Shown: in pieces, positions 1-5,355 of the stretch
Numbering within the stretch: position 1 is the stretch's first letter
Layout of the letters: the number at the start of each line of letters is the position of its first letter
The notes under the pieces: model-generated
Told to the model about the DNA's origin: nothing
Databases searched by the model: none
The model's input: only the letters and a program-made list of their open reading frames with translations
From: Pelotomaculum sp. UBA3103
GTDB taxonomy: Bacteria > Bacillota > Desulfotomaculia > Desulfotomaculales > Pelotomaculaceae
Length of the DNA stretch: 7,584 bases
Direction of reading: 5' to 3'
Assembly (NCBI GenBank): GCA_002365855.1
Contig: DFAP01000135.1
Span: forward strand, 1-7,584
Made by a program: the position numbers and the translations under genes

Positions 1-29
1 AAGAAATTTTTGAGATTTTAAGAGCCACC

Positions 30-58
30 TTGACACCTATTTTTAGTGATGCTATATT
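30..58 (+). promoter_or_regulatory. Sigma-A-type promoter of the tRNA-Cys unit
   Basis: A perfect -35 box TTGACA (30-35) is separated by exactly 17 bases from the -10 box TATATT (53-58). A TG one base before the -10 (50-51) makes it an extended -10 promoter. Transcription should start near 64-66, about 64 bases before the mature tRNA. This is the strongest promoter in the window, as expected for a stable RNA gene. Confidence 0.85.
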
Positions 59-128
59 ATATGAGTAAGTCCTTTGGTCATAGATTCTTAAATCCGGATG
101 GGAAGATTGATAAAGCTCCATTCTATAA

Positions 129-203
129 GGCGACATAGCCAAGTGGTAAGGCAGAGGACTGCAAATCCTCCACTCCCCGGTTCAAATCCGGGTGTCGCCT
201 CCA
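129..203 (+). tRNA. tRNA-Cys (anticodon GCA), CCA encoded
   Basis: The sequence folds as a complete cloverleaf. The acceptor stem GGCGACA (129-135) pairs with TGTCGCC (193-199). The D arm is GCC/GGC. The anticodon stem GAGGA/TCCTC encloses the loop CTGCAAA with anticodon GCA at 161-163, and the T arm CCCGG/CCGGG carries a TTCAAAT loop. The discriminator base is T (200), the usual identity base for bacterial tRNA-Cys, and the CCA end (201-203) is encoded. The tRNA decodes UGC and UGU. It stands alone, with its own promoter upstream and terminator downstream. Confidence 0.97.
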
Positions 204-236
204 AAGTTTATGATTCCCAGTATAAAGGGAATTTGG

Positions 237-266
237 ACCGTCTGCTGTTTGAAGCAGGCGGTTTTT
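237..266 (+). terminator. Rho-independent terminator of the tRNA-Cys unit
   Basis: A 10-bp stem (237-246 with 253-262, one G-T wobble, GC-rich core) closes a 6-base loop, GTTTGA, and runs directly into a T-tract ending at 266. It lies 33 bases after the tRNA CCA end and closes the monocistronic transcript. Confidence 0.88.
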
Positions 267-510
267 ATCATATCTATCCGATTCTCATTATAAAAACTTA
301 TTTTACGCGTAATTCCAATATGGTAGTATTATATGTGTCAAGGTTTGGCCTGCCTGAAAATGGTCCAGCTATGCTAAATAAGACCGCTGGCTCAGGAAAG
401 CGGCTTGGTGAATGATGTGAAGAATTTGGTTCATCACAATATTACAGCAAAAAGGAGAATTCAGCAGGAGATATAACCTGAATAAATAGAAGTAGGATAT
501 GTGCCCTCCG

Positions 511-516
511 GGAGGT
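511..516 (+). promoter_or_regulatory. Ribosome-binding site of the 74-aa gene, inside a small hairpin
   Basis: GGAGGT lies 8 bases before the ATG at 525 and fixes that start. It is preceded by its own complement: CCTC (505-508) can pair with GAGG (512-515) across a 3-base CGG loop. The hairpin is short but all but one pair is G-C, so it could reduce access to the site. Two other purine-rich stretches upstream (near 451-457 and 466-471) have no reading frame after them. Confidence 0.6.
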
Positions 517-524
517 AAGAGCAT

Positions 525-749
525 ATGACCAGCGGCACTGCTCCCATATGTGTGAATTGCAGGCACTTCGATTGGGACTTAAAATTTGGCGGGTTGTGTT
601 GCGATGCCTTTCCTCATGGGATTCCAAATGTTATACTATCCGGCAGGCATGATCACAGCAGGCCTTATCCAGGGGATAAGGGTATTCTCTACGAGCCGGT
701 TGTCTCAGGTCAAACTGTTCAGCACGGTAAAGATTCAAAAGACTTATAA
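525..749 (+). CDS. Small conserved Cys/His-containing protein of unknown function (74 aa)
   Basis: The protein has no known function. It starts at an ATG with a good ribosome-binding site. A CxxC pair (C9, C12) is followed by adjacent cysteines (C25, C26), then an AFPxGIP segment (28-34), an HDH triplet (42-44) and PYPGDKGI (47-54). I recall this pattern (CxxC, CxAFPxGIPxxI, GDxGI) from small conserved hypothetical proteins in many bacteria, which supports a real gene. The cysteines and histidines suggest a bound metal such as zinc, but that is inference. There is no signal peptide or membrane segment, so it should be cytoplasmic. The tail after residue 60 is polar and looks disordered. No convincing promoter was found between the tRNA terminator and the gene. 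The next gene converges on it with a gap of only 22 bases. Confidence 0.75.
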   Translation: MTSGTAPICVNCRHFDWDLKFGGLCCDAFPHGIPNVILSGRHDHSRPYPGDKGILYEPVVSGQTVQHGKDSKDL

Positions 750-771
750 ATAAAACTGTCTTTAAGTAGTA

Positions 772-1092
772 TCAGTCGGGGTTAGTTGCTTTTTGTTTGG
801 TCCAAATAAACAGCCCAATTTGGCTAAGTGCCCTTTTTAATCCTTTAATATCCTTAAGTTCATAACCCTTGTCCCAATAGTCGGCCAGTCTCTCAGTGAA
901 TTTCATATAGCCGGACAGTCCTGTCACCATCCAGAGATGAATAACGGCAACATGCCTTGGATCACAGCTGTGATTCTGGTCCTCTTCATGAGTTATTCTA
1001 AAGTCGCGCAGGGAATTACCCTCATCTACCCAGGACAGGGTTCCTTCTTCTGGAGTAACTTCTTTTCCACAGGTTTCGCAGTATAAGTTCAC
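772..1092 (-). CDS. Hypothetical protein with possible metal-binding Cys/His residues (106 aa)
   Basis: I do not recognise a named family. The longest frame begins at GTG 1101, but the ribosome-binding sequence GAGGGG (plus-strand 1101-1106) touches that codon. The GTG at 1092-1090 lies 8 bases after it and is the better start, giving 106 residues. Near the N-terminus is CETC (C5, C8) followed by GKEVTPEEG. The middle is rich in possible ligands (H35, H41, C43, H47, H52). The C-terminal half (about 62-100) is probably helical, with many charged and aromatic residues. The early CxxC and the later H/C cluster would fit one zinc site, which is inference. There is no signal peptide or membrane span. 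Codon use and amino-acid make-up look like real coding sequence. A good promoter lies upstream at 1194-1165 on the same strand. Confidence 0.62.
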   Translation of the reverse strand: MNLYCETCGKEVTPEEGTLSWVDEGNSLRDFRITHEEDQNHSCDPRHVAVIHLWMVTGLSGYMKFTERLADYWDKGYELKDIKGLKRALSQIGLFIWTKQKATNPD

Positions 1093-1164
1093 GCAGAACA
1101 CCCCTCAGTTTCAGGATAAAATAATTCCAGATAAGTATATATGAAATTTTAATTAAAATAAATA

Positions 1165-1194
1165 ATTATAAACACAAGGAGTTGTAATAATCAA
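1165..1194 (-). promoter_or_regulatory. Candidate sigma-A promoter for the minus-strand 106-aa gene
   Basis: Read on the minus strand, TTGATT (1194-1189) is followed after 18 bases by a perfect TATAAT (1170-1165). Transcription would start near 1158, leaving a leader of about 65 bases before the GTG at 1092. The surrounding DNA is AT-rich, so a chance match is possible, but both boxes, the spacing and the position fit. Confidence 0.5.
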
Positions 1195-1204
1195 ATTTAA
1201 GGTG

Positions 1205-1227
1205 ATCTATACATAAAAAGTATGGAT
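1205..1227. repeat. Hairpin-forming inverted repeat
   Basis: ATCTATAC (1205-1212) can pair with GTATGGAT (1220-1227) across a 7-base A-rich loop, with one G-T wobble. TTTAA/TTAAA extends it on the outside if four bases (1201-1204) bulge. There is no T-tract, so it is not a clear terminator. Its role is unknown. Confidence 0.4.
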
Positions 1228-1351
1228 TTAAATAAGCTGGTAATTTTAACCTTTTAATAAAGATAATTTAAGGCGCCCGTAAAATTCTAAAAAAATTGCA
1301 AAATACTTTTTTATACCGGTAACCAAAAAAGGATTTTCTGAAGAAACGTCG

Positions 1352-1422
1352 AAATTGTAAATAAATCAGTGATAGCTTAAGAGTGTTCTTAGGTCATGAA
1401 TATCTTGTTTGACTTACAATTT
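1352..1422. repeat. Nested imperfect palindrome
   Basis: The outer arms AAATTGTAA (1352-1360) and TTACAATTT (1414-1422) are perfect 9-bp complements. Between them GATA (1371-1374) can pair with TATC (1401-1404). At the centre CTTAAGA (1376-1382) pairs with TCTTAGG (1387-1393) over a 4-base loop. The three stems are co-linear, so one RNA could form them together, but the internal loops are large. It overlaps the only plausible -35 box for the operon. It may be a structured RNA, a spaced pair of operator half-sites, or chance in AT-rich DNA. Confidence 0.4.
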
Positions 1423-1438
1423 ATGCCTTTAAAACAAT
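1409..1438 (+). promoter_or_regulatory. Weak candidate promoter for the sdhCAB operon
   Basis: TTGACT (1409-1414, five of six consensus bases) is followed after 18 bases by AACAAT (1433-1438, four of six). If used, the transcript would have a leader of about 440 bases before sdhC. A second weak option is TTGCAT (1579-1584) with TGTTAT (1604-1609), where the 19-base spacing is poor. No better sigma-A match was seen between 1200 and 1887, so the true promoter may depend on an activator. Confidence 0.3.
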
Positions 1439-1649
1439 AAAGCGTAATTGAGAATACCATGTGTCATTTCAAAAGGCCCCAAGATATACCATCTCTGCTG
1501 CTTAAATAGTTATGATCTGTCTTGCCCGGAACAGATAATGTCACCGGTTTATATGCTATCCAGCATGGTATCTCTCTTTTGCATAAAAGCAATGTTAGAG
1601 AAGTGTTATTTTTTTTGAAGGAGGGGATGTGATAAATTAATTCTTCATG

Positions 1650-1679
1650 AAGCTATCTTATGTTAGATAGCTTATTTTG
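1650..1679 (+). terminator. Terminator-like hairpin inside the probable sdhC leader
   Basis: A perfect 9-bp stem, AAGCTATCT (1650-1658) with AGATAGCTT (1665-1673), closes a 6-base loop and is followed by ATTTTGG. The stem has only three G-C pairs and the T-run is broken, so it would be a weak terminator. It lies about 215 bases before sdhC, after a purine-rich ribosome-binding-like stretch (1617-1626) with only a 3-codon frame behind it. It could be an attenuator or simply a stabilising hairpin. Confidence 0.35.
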
Positions 1680-1865
1680 GTAAGTCCGGGTTGTTGCGTC
1701 CTTTTGGAATCACTTTGCACGTTCGCGGCTCACCGGTCTCACTGGAAGGAGGGAAAGTTTCAAAAGTACAGATTAGTAATGAATTAGAAAGCACAGGGAG
1801 AAAGCATTTGCCTTAAAATGTATCAGTTTGCGTACCCGGTGTAGGGGGTTTTAAGGCCGTAAATG

Positions 1866-1883
1866 TCCTTTGGGAAAGGAGAG
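1866..1883 (+). promoter_or_regulatory. sdhC ribosome-binding site within a hairpin
   Basis: The site AAAGGAGAG (1875-1883) precedes the ATG at 1888 at normal spacing and decides the start. Its left part is the 3' arm of a perfect 6-bp stem: TCCTTT (1866-1871) pairs with AAAGGA (1875-1880) over a GGG loop. When paired, most of the ribosome-binding site is hidden, so translation of sdhC, and by coupling sdhA, could be tuned here. Confidence 0.6.
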
Positions 1884-1887
1884 AAAC

Positions 1888-2604
1888 ATGGAACTAGCGA
1901 AAAATTTACAAACGACAATAAACAAGTCACATGGCAAGACTGACCTGTATGTCGATCTAGCTCAGTCAATTAGCGGTATTTTGCTTGTAGGTTTTTTATG
2001 GATGCATATGCTTTTTGTGTCTACAGTAGTAATTAATCCAGCTCTTTTCGATACGTTATCCATAGGTCTGGATAAGTATTATTTAGCTCAATTCGGTATA
2101 CCAGGAACCGTTCTCCTTATTATCGTTCATATCTTTTTAGCCGGCCGGAGGGCGCCTCTGCGCCTGCGTGATTTAAGAATCGCGTGGCGGCTTACGAGAA
2201 TGATGAACCACTATGATACCTGGGTCTGGGCCGGACAGGTCATCACTGCCCTGATGATCGGTATCATGGCAAGTATGCACCTATGGACTATTATGACATC
2301 GTGGCCTCTCAGGGCGGCAACGAGCGCTGCGCGTGTAGCCTCCGTCGGCCCTGCAGATCATTCATTTGGCGGATTTGAGTTCCCATTTTTTATAGTGTTT
2401 TATGTTATTTTCCTGATCGTTGGAGAATACCATGCAGGATTTGGCCTGTATCGTATCTTCGTCAAGTGGGGCTGGTTTGAGCGTCACAAGATGGGCTGGC
2501 TTTTGAAGGGTATCACCGTAATCATTATCGCCCTCGGTTTTACAGCCTTGTATACATTTACACAGATTGCAGCTAATCTGCCGGCAGGGGGTGCCATACA
2601 TTGA
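1888..2604 (+). CDS. sdhC: Succinate dehydrogenase/fumarate reductase, di-haem cytochrome b subunit
   Basis: This is the membrane anchor that binds two haems b and exchanges electrons with menaquinone. The ATG at 1888 is preferred over the in-frame TTG at 1870, because that TTG lies in the ribosome-binding hairpin. This gives 238 residues, near the usual length for type B subunits. Five membrane helices are visible, at about 26-48, 66-86, 111-139, 165-191 and 205-226. One histidine falls in each of the first four (H40, H81, H131, H182), matching the four haem ligands of Wolinella FrdC (44, 93, 143, 182). E180, two residues before H182, matches the Wolinella Glu180 proposed to carry protons across the membrane. 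It is the first gene of C-A-B, the order of Wolinella frdCAB, and its stop overlaps the sdhA start. It could equally be called frdC. Confidence 0.93.
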   Translation: MELAKNLQTTINKSHGKTDLYVDLAQSISGILLVGFLWMHMLFVSTVVINPALFDTLSIGLDKYYLAQFGIPGTVLLIIVHIFLAGRRAPLRLRDLRIAWRLTRMMNHYDTWVWAGQVITALMIGIMASMHLWTIMTSWPLRAATSAARVASVGPADHSFGGFEFPFFIVFYVIFLIVGEYHAGFGLYRIFVKWGWFERHKMGWLLKGITVIIIALGFTALYTFTQIAANLPAGGAIH

Positions 2605-4421
2605 GCGCGAAACACACCTTTATATCTGATGTTCTAGTTGTCGGTGCCGGCTTGGCTGGTAACCGGGCGGCAATTGCGGCTGCTGAAGCCGGTTTGGATG
2701 TCATCATTCTGAGCTTGATCCCGCCACGGCGTTCTCACAGCACTGCTGCCCAGGGCGGTATGCAGGCAGCCCTCGGGAACAGTGCTCTTGGGAAAGGCGA
2801 CAGCCCTGATGTTCACTTTGCAGACACCGTCAAGGGTTCTGACTGGGGTAACGACCAGGAAGTGGCCAGGATGTTTGTGGAAACCTCACCTATCGCGGTA
2901 AGGCAGTTATCACAATGGGGAGTGCCCTGGAACCGTGTTGTAGCCGGGAAAAGGAAGCTGCCCGACGGCCGCGAAGTTGAAGATACTAAAGATAAAGAAG
3001 GCTATATCACCGCCCGTGACTTCGGTGGGACGGCCAAATGGCGCACCTGCTATACTGCGGACGGTACCGGCCATACCATGGTGTATGCTGTAGATACCGT
3101 AGTTTGTAAAATGGGAATTACCACCCATGACCGGATCGAAGCCATTTCACTTATTCATGACGGGGTTAACTGCCTTGGCGTAGTTGCCAGAAATCTGCGC
3201 AACGGGGATATAGTTACCTATCTCGCCAAGTCAACTGTGATTGCCACCGGCGGCTCAGGCAGGCTTTATGCGGCGTCCACCAACGCTGTTATCTGTAATG
3301 GCGCTGGCGGGGCTATCTGCCAGGCCACGGGTATTGTACCCCTGGGGAACATGGAAGCTGTTCAGTTCCACCCAACGGGTATGGTGCCGGTCTGGATTTT
3401 AATGACTGAGGGCGCCCGTGGCGACGGCGGTTACCTGCTGGATAAGAATTTATACCGCTTTATGCCGGATTACGAGCCGAAGAAGAAAGAACTTGCCTCT
3501 CGTGACGTTGTTTCCCGCCGGATGACCCAGCATATGCGCAAAGGTCTGGGTGTGGACAGCAAGTATGGCCCGCACCTGTGGCTGGATATCCGCCACCTGG
3601 GACGCAAGTGGGTTTGGTCCAATTTGCGTGAGATTGCCAATATCTCCATGAACTTTAACGGGATTGACCCGGCCACCAGTCTTGTACCGGTTCGCCCCAC
3701 CCAGCACTACACCATGGGCGGCGTGCGTACCAACAAGGACGGCGCGGCTTACGGCTTGAAGGGTCTTTTTGCCTTGGGCGAAGCAGCTTGCTGGGACCTG
3801 CACGGATTTAACCGCCTTGGCGGCAACTCGGTAGCTGAGACTGTTGTTTCCGGTATGATCGTGGGTGACGCGGTTGCCAAGTATACCCTTGGCGCCACTC
3901 AGAACTACAACTATAAGCTGATTGAAGATTTCGTCAAGATAGAAGAAGAGCGGATCAAAAACCTTATCTCTGGTAAAAATGGCAGGGAAAACGTCTATGA
4001 CATTAAAAAAGGCGTGGAAAATGCCATGATGGACCACGTGGGAATTTTCAGGACCGGTCCCGACCTAGAGCAGGGCGTGGCAAAGCTCCAGGAACTATAC
4101 AAACGTTCACTAAAGATCGGCCTCCGTTCTTCAGGCCAGGGCGCAAACCCGGAATTGGCCGATGCGCTCAGGCAGCCCGGTTTATGCCGCACCGCTCTCT
4201 CTATCTGCTACGGCGCATTAATGCGTACCGAAAGCCGGGGCAGTCACTCCCGGGAGGACTTCCCGAAACGGGACGACGTCAACTGGCTCAAGCGGACGCT
4301 GGCCTACTGGAAAGAAGGGTCCGACCTGCCCACGCTTGACTACGAACCAGTTGTATGTAAAGAACTGCCTCCTGGCGACCGCGGATATGGTGAATCTTCT
4401 GCGGCCGGCAAAGACAAATAA
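2601..4421 (+). CDS. sdhA: Succinate dehydrogenase/fumarate reductase, flavoprotein subunit
   Basis: This is the cytoplasm-facing catalytic subunit that interconverts succinate and fumarate using covalently bound FAD. At 606 residues it is a normal length. The FAD-binding GAGLAG is at 15-20. The HSTAAQGG motif (46-53) holds the histidine (H46) that would carry the flavin. Active-site residues line up closely with Wolinella FrdA: H257 in HPTG, the TEGARGDGG segment (269-277), the proton-transfer arginine R301, H369 in HYTMGG, and R405 in NRLGGNS. The start is TTG at 2601, overlapping the sdhC stop by four bases (TTGA). The ribosome-binding sequence AGGGGGTG ends 7 bases earlier within sdhC, so translation is probably coupled. 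The residues allow either direction of the reaction; a succinate-oxidising role in a syntroph is inference. Confidence 0.97.
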   Translation: MSAKHTFISDVLVVGAGLAGNRAAIAAAEAGLDVIILSLIPPRRSHSTAAQGGMQAALGNSALGKGDSPDVHFADTVKGSDWGNDQEVARMFVETSPIAVRQLSQWGVPWNRVVAGKRKLPDGREVEDTKDKEGYITARDFGGTAKWRTCYTADGTGHTMVYAVDTVVCKMGITTHDRIEAISLIHDGVNCLGVVARNLRNGDIVTYLAKSTVIATGGSGRLYAASTNAVICNGAGGAICQATGIVPLGNMEAVQFHPTGMVPVWILMTEGARGDGGYLLDKNLYRFMPDYEPKKKELASRDVVSRRMTQHMRKGLGVDSKYGPHLWLDIRHLGRKWVWSNLREIANISMNFNGIDPATSLVPVRPTQHYTMGGVRTNKDGAAYGLKGLFALGEAACWDLHGFNRLGGNSVAETVVSGMIVGDAVAKYTLGATQNYNYKLIEDFVKIEEERIKNLISGKNGRENVYDIKKGVENAMMDHVGIFRTGPDLEQGVAKLQELYKRSLKIGLRSSGQGANPELADALRQPGLCRTALSICYGALMRTESRGSHSREDFPKRDDVNWLKRTLAYWKEGSDLPTLDYEPVVCKELPPGDRGYGESSAAGKDK

Positions 4422-4447
4422 CGTGGGAAAAGGAGGGCAATAAAAAT

Positions 4448-5194
4448 ATGCGCCAGTTAACATTTTCTATTTTCCGCTTCAACCCGAACATTCCTGGCGA
4501 TAAGCCCAGGATGCAGGAATATAAACTGGAAGAACAAGATGGCATGTCCATGTTTGTGGCGCTCACGAAAATTCGTGAGGAACTAGATCCGACCTTAATG
4601 TTCGATTTTGTCTGCCGCGCGGCTATCTGCGGATCTTGTGCCATGTTGATTAACGGCAGGCCGAGACTGGCTTGCAAAACTCTGGCCAAAAACATGCCAA
4701 GCCGTATCACCATGATGCCACTGCCGGTATTCAAGTTGATCGGAGATCTTTGCGTGGATACCGGAACATGGTTCAAGGATTTACAGATCAAGACAGAAGC
4801 ATGGGTTCACACAAATAAGAAGTTCGATCCCAAAGCACTCGAAGAGAAGATGGATAATGAAGTCGCTGAGAAGATTTATGAACCTGACCGCTGCGTCGAG
4901 TGCGGCTGTTGCGTGGCCGCCTGCATTACCGCCAATATCCGTGACGATTTCATAGGAGCAACCGGAATCAACAGGGTGGCACGCTTCATGCTTGACCCGA
5001 GGGACGAGCGCTCGGATGCCGATTATTTTGATGTGGTGGGTAACGAGGAAGGTACGTTCGGCTGCGTCGGATTGATGGGCTGCGACGACCTTTGCCCCAT
5101 GGAAATACCGCTCCAGGAAAACCTGGCCTATGTACGCCGTAAAATGGCGGCAGCAGGCCTGAAGCTTCAATTCCAGGGAGTAAAGGTTTCCTAG
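4448..5194 (+). CDS. sdhB: Succinate dehydrogenase/fumarate reductase, iron-sulfur subunit
   Basis: This subunit carries electrons between the flavin of SdhA and the haems of SdhC through three iron-sulfur clusters. At 248 residues it is the usual length. The N-terminal ferredoxin-like domain has C56, C61, C64 and C76 (CxxxxCxxC, then 11 residues, then C) for the [2Fe-2S] cluster. In the C-terminal domain, CVECGCCVAAC gives C149, C152, C155 and C159. A second group at C206, C212 and C216 (GCVGLMGCDDLCP) completes the ligands: C149/C152/C155/C216 for [4Fe-4S] and C159/C206/C212 for [3Fe-4S] by family analogy. C154 is an extra cysteine, common in this motif. The gene follows sdhA after 26 bases, with its own AGGAGG site 11 bases before the ATG, and ends at a strong terminator. 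Confidence 0.96.
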   Translation: MRQLTFSIFRFNPNIPGDKPRMQEYKLEEQDGMSMFVALTKIREELDPTLMFDFVCRAAICGSCAMLINGRPRLACKTLAKNMPSRITMMPLPVFKLIGDLCVDTGTWFKDLQIKTEAWVHTNKKFDPKALEEKMDNEVAEKIYEPDRCVECGCCVAACITANIRDDFIGATGINRVARFMLDPRDERSDADYFDVVGNEEGTFGCVGLMGCDDLCPMEIPLQENLAYVRRKMAAAGLKLQFQGVKVS

Positions 5195-5210
5195 TTGATA
5201 AACAAACATG

Positions 5211-5252
5211 AACTCGTGGAGGCGTCAGAGCCGCCACGGGTTTTCTTTTTTT
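5211..5252 (+). terminator. Rho-independent terminator of the sdhCAB operon
   Basis: CTCGTGG (5213-5219) pairs with CCACGGG (5234-5240), and GGC (5221-5223) pairs with GCC (5230-5232). One A-G mismatch lies between the two helices, and the loop is GTCAGA. Two further A-T pairs can extend the base. A long T-rich run (5241-5252, one C) follows. It lies 16 bases after the sdhB stop and marks the end of the operon. Confidence 0.92.
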
Positions 5253-5289
5253 GTGTTGATATTGTAATGATAGCTGATAATGGAAGATA

Positions 5290-5319
5290 TTGATTTCATG
5301 TTTTAAATATTGATATAAT
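5290..5319 (+). promoter_or_regulatory. Sigma-A-type promoter of tyrS
   Basis: TTGATT (5290-5295) is followed after 18 bases by a perfect TATAAT (5314-5319), with a TG one base before it (5311-5312), making an extended -10. Transcription should start near 5326, only about 30 bases before the tyrS start codon. An alternative TTGATA at 5256-5261 has no well-spaced -10 box. Confidence 0.75.
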
Positions 5320-5355
5320 GGATAAGATTTTGAATGTCTTGAAAGGGGTAATAAA

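Larger units (their letters stand above)
1093..1887. other. Long AT-rich intergenic region upstream of the sdhCAB operon
   Basis: About 790 bases hold no convincing protein gene. From left to right there is the leader and promoter of the minus-strand gene (to 1194), a hairpin at 1205-1227, a nested inverted repeat at 1352-1422 and a weak plus-strand promoter candidate at 1409-1438. Further on come short complementary repeats between 1454 and 1571, a purine-rich ribosome-binding-like site at 1617-1626, a terminator-like hairpin at 1650-1673, a second such site at 1745-1753, and a hairpin over the sdhC ribosome-binding site at 1866-1880. Base composition shifts near 1680: the left part is very AT-rich, while about 1685-1760 is GC-richer. 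I could not match it to T-box, SAM, cobalamin, c-di-GMP, lysine, THF or fluoride riboswitch consensus features that I can recall. Confidence 0.6.

Noticed and set aside
1..21. Possible tail of an upstream plus-strand gene ending in TAA at 19-21
   Set aside because: Six codons are too few to tell coding from chance.
110..121. 12-base identity with 7534-7545 (ATAAAGCTCCAT), both shortly downstream of a promoter
   Set aside because: One or two repeated 12-mers are expected by chance in a window of this size, and the similarity does not extend.
384..403. Hairpin CCGCT / AGCGG upstream of the 74-aa gene
   Set aside because: It is a short 5-bp stem with a 10-base loop and no T-tract or obvious partner.
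98..415. 105-aa open frame on the plus strand
   Set aside because: It reads straight through the tRNA-Cys gene and its terminator, and the protein has no recognisable features.
738..763. Possible shared terminator between the two convergent small genes (AAAGAC / GTCTTT)
   Set aside because: It is only a 6-bp weak stem with a 14-base loop, too poor to call.
1818..1844. 8-codon frame starting at ATG 1818, a possible leader peptide
   Set aside because: The nearest purine-rich site (1796-1801) is 16 bases away, too far, and the peptide has no run of a regulatory amino acid.
1863..1943. 26-codon frame starting at ATG 1863 and overlapping the sdhC start
   Set aside because: It has no ribosome-binding site at suitable spacing, and its sequence is mostly sdhC read in another frame.
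3450..4037. 195-aa open frame on the minus strand inside sdhA
   Set aside because: It is a shadow of the well-supported sdhA frame. It has no convincing ribosome-binding site and no family resemblance.
4288..4791. 167-aa minus-strand frame across the sdhA/sdhB junction
   Set aside because: It lies opposite two clearly coding regions and looks like back-translation noise.
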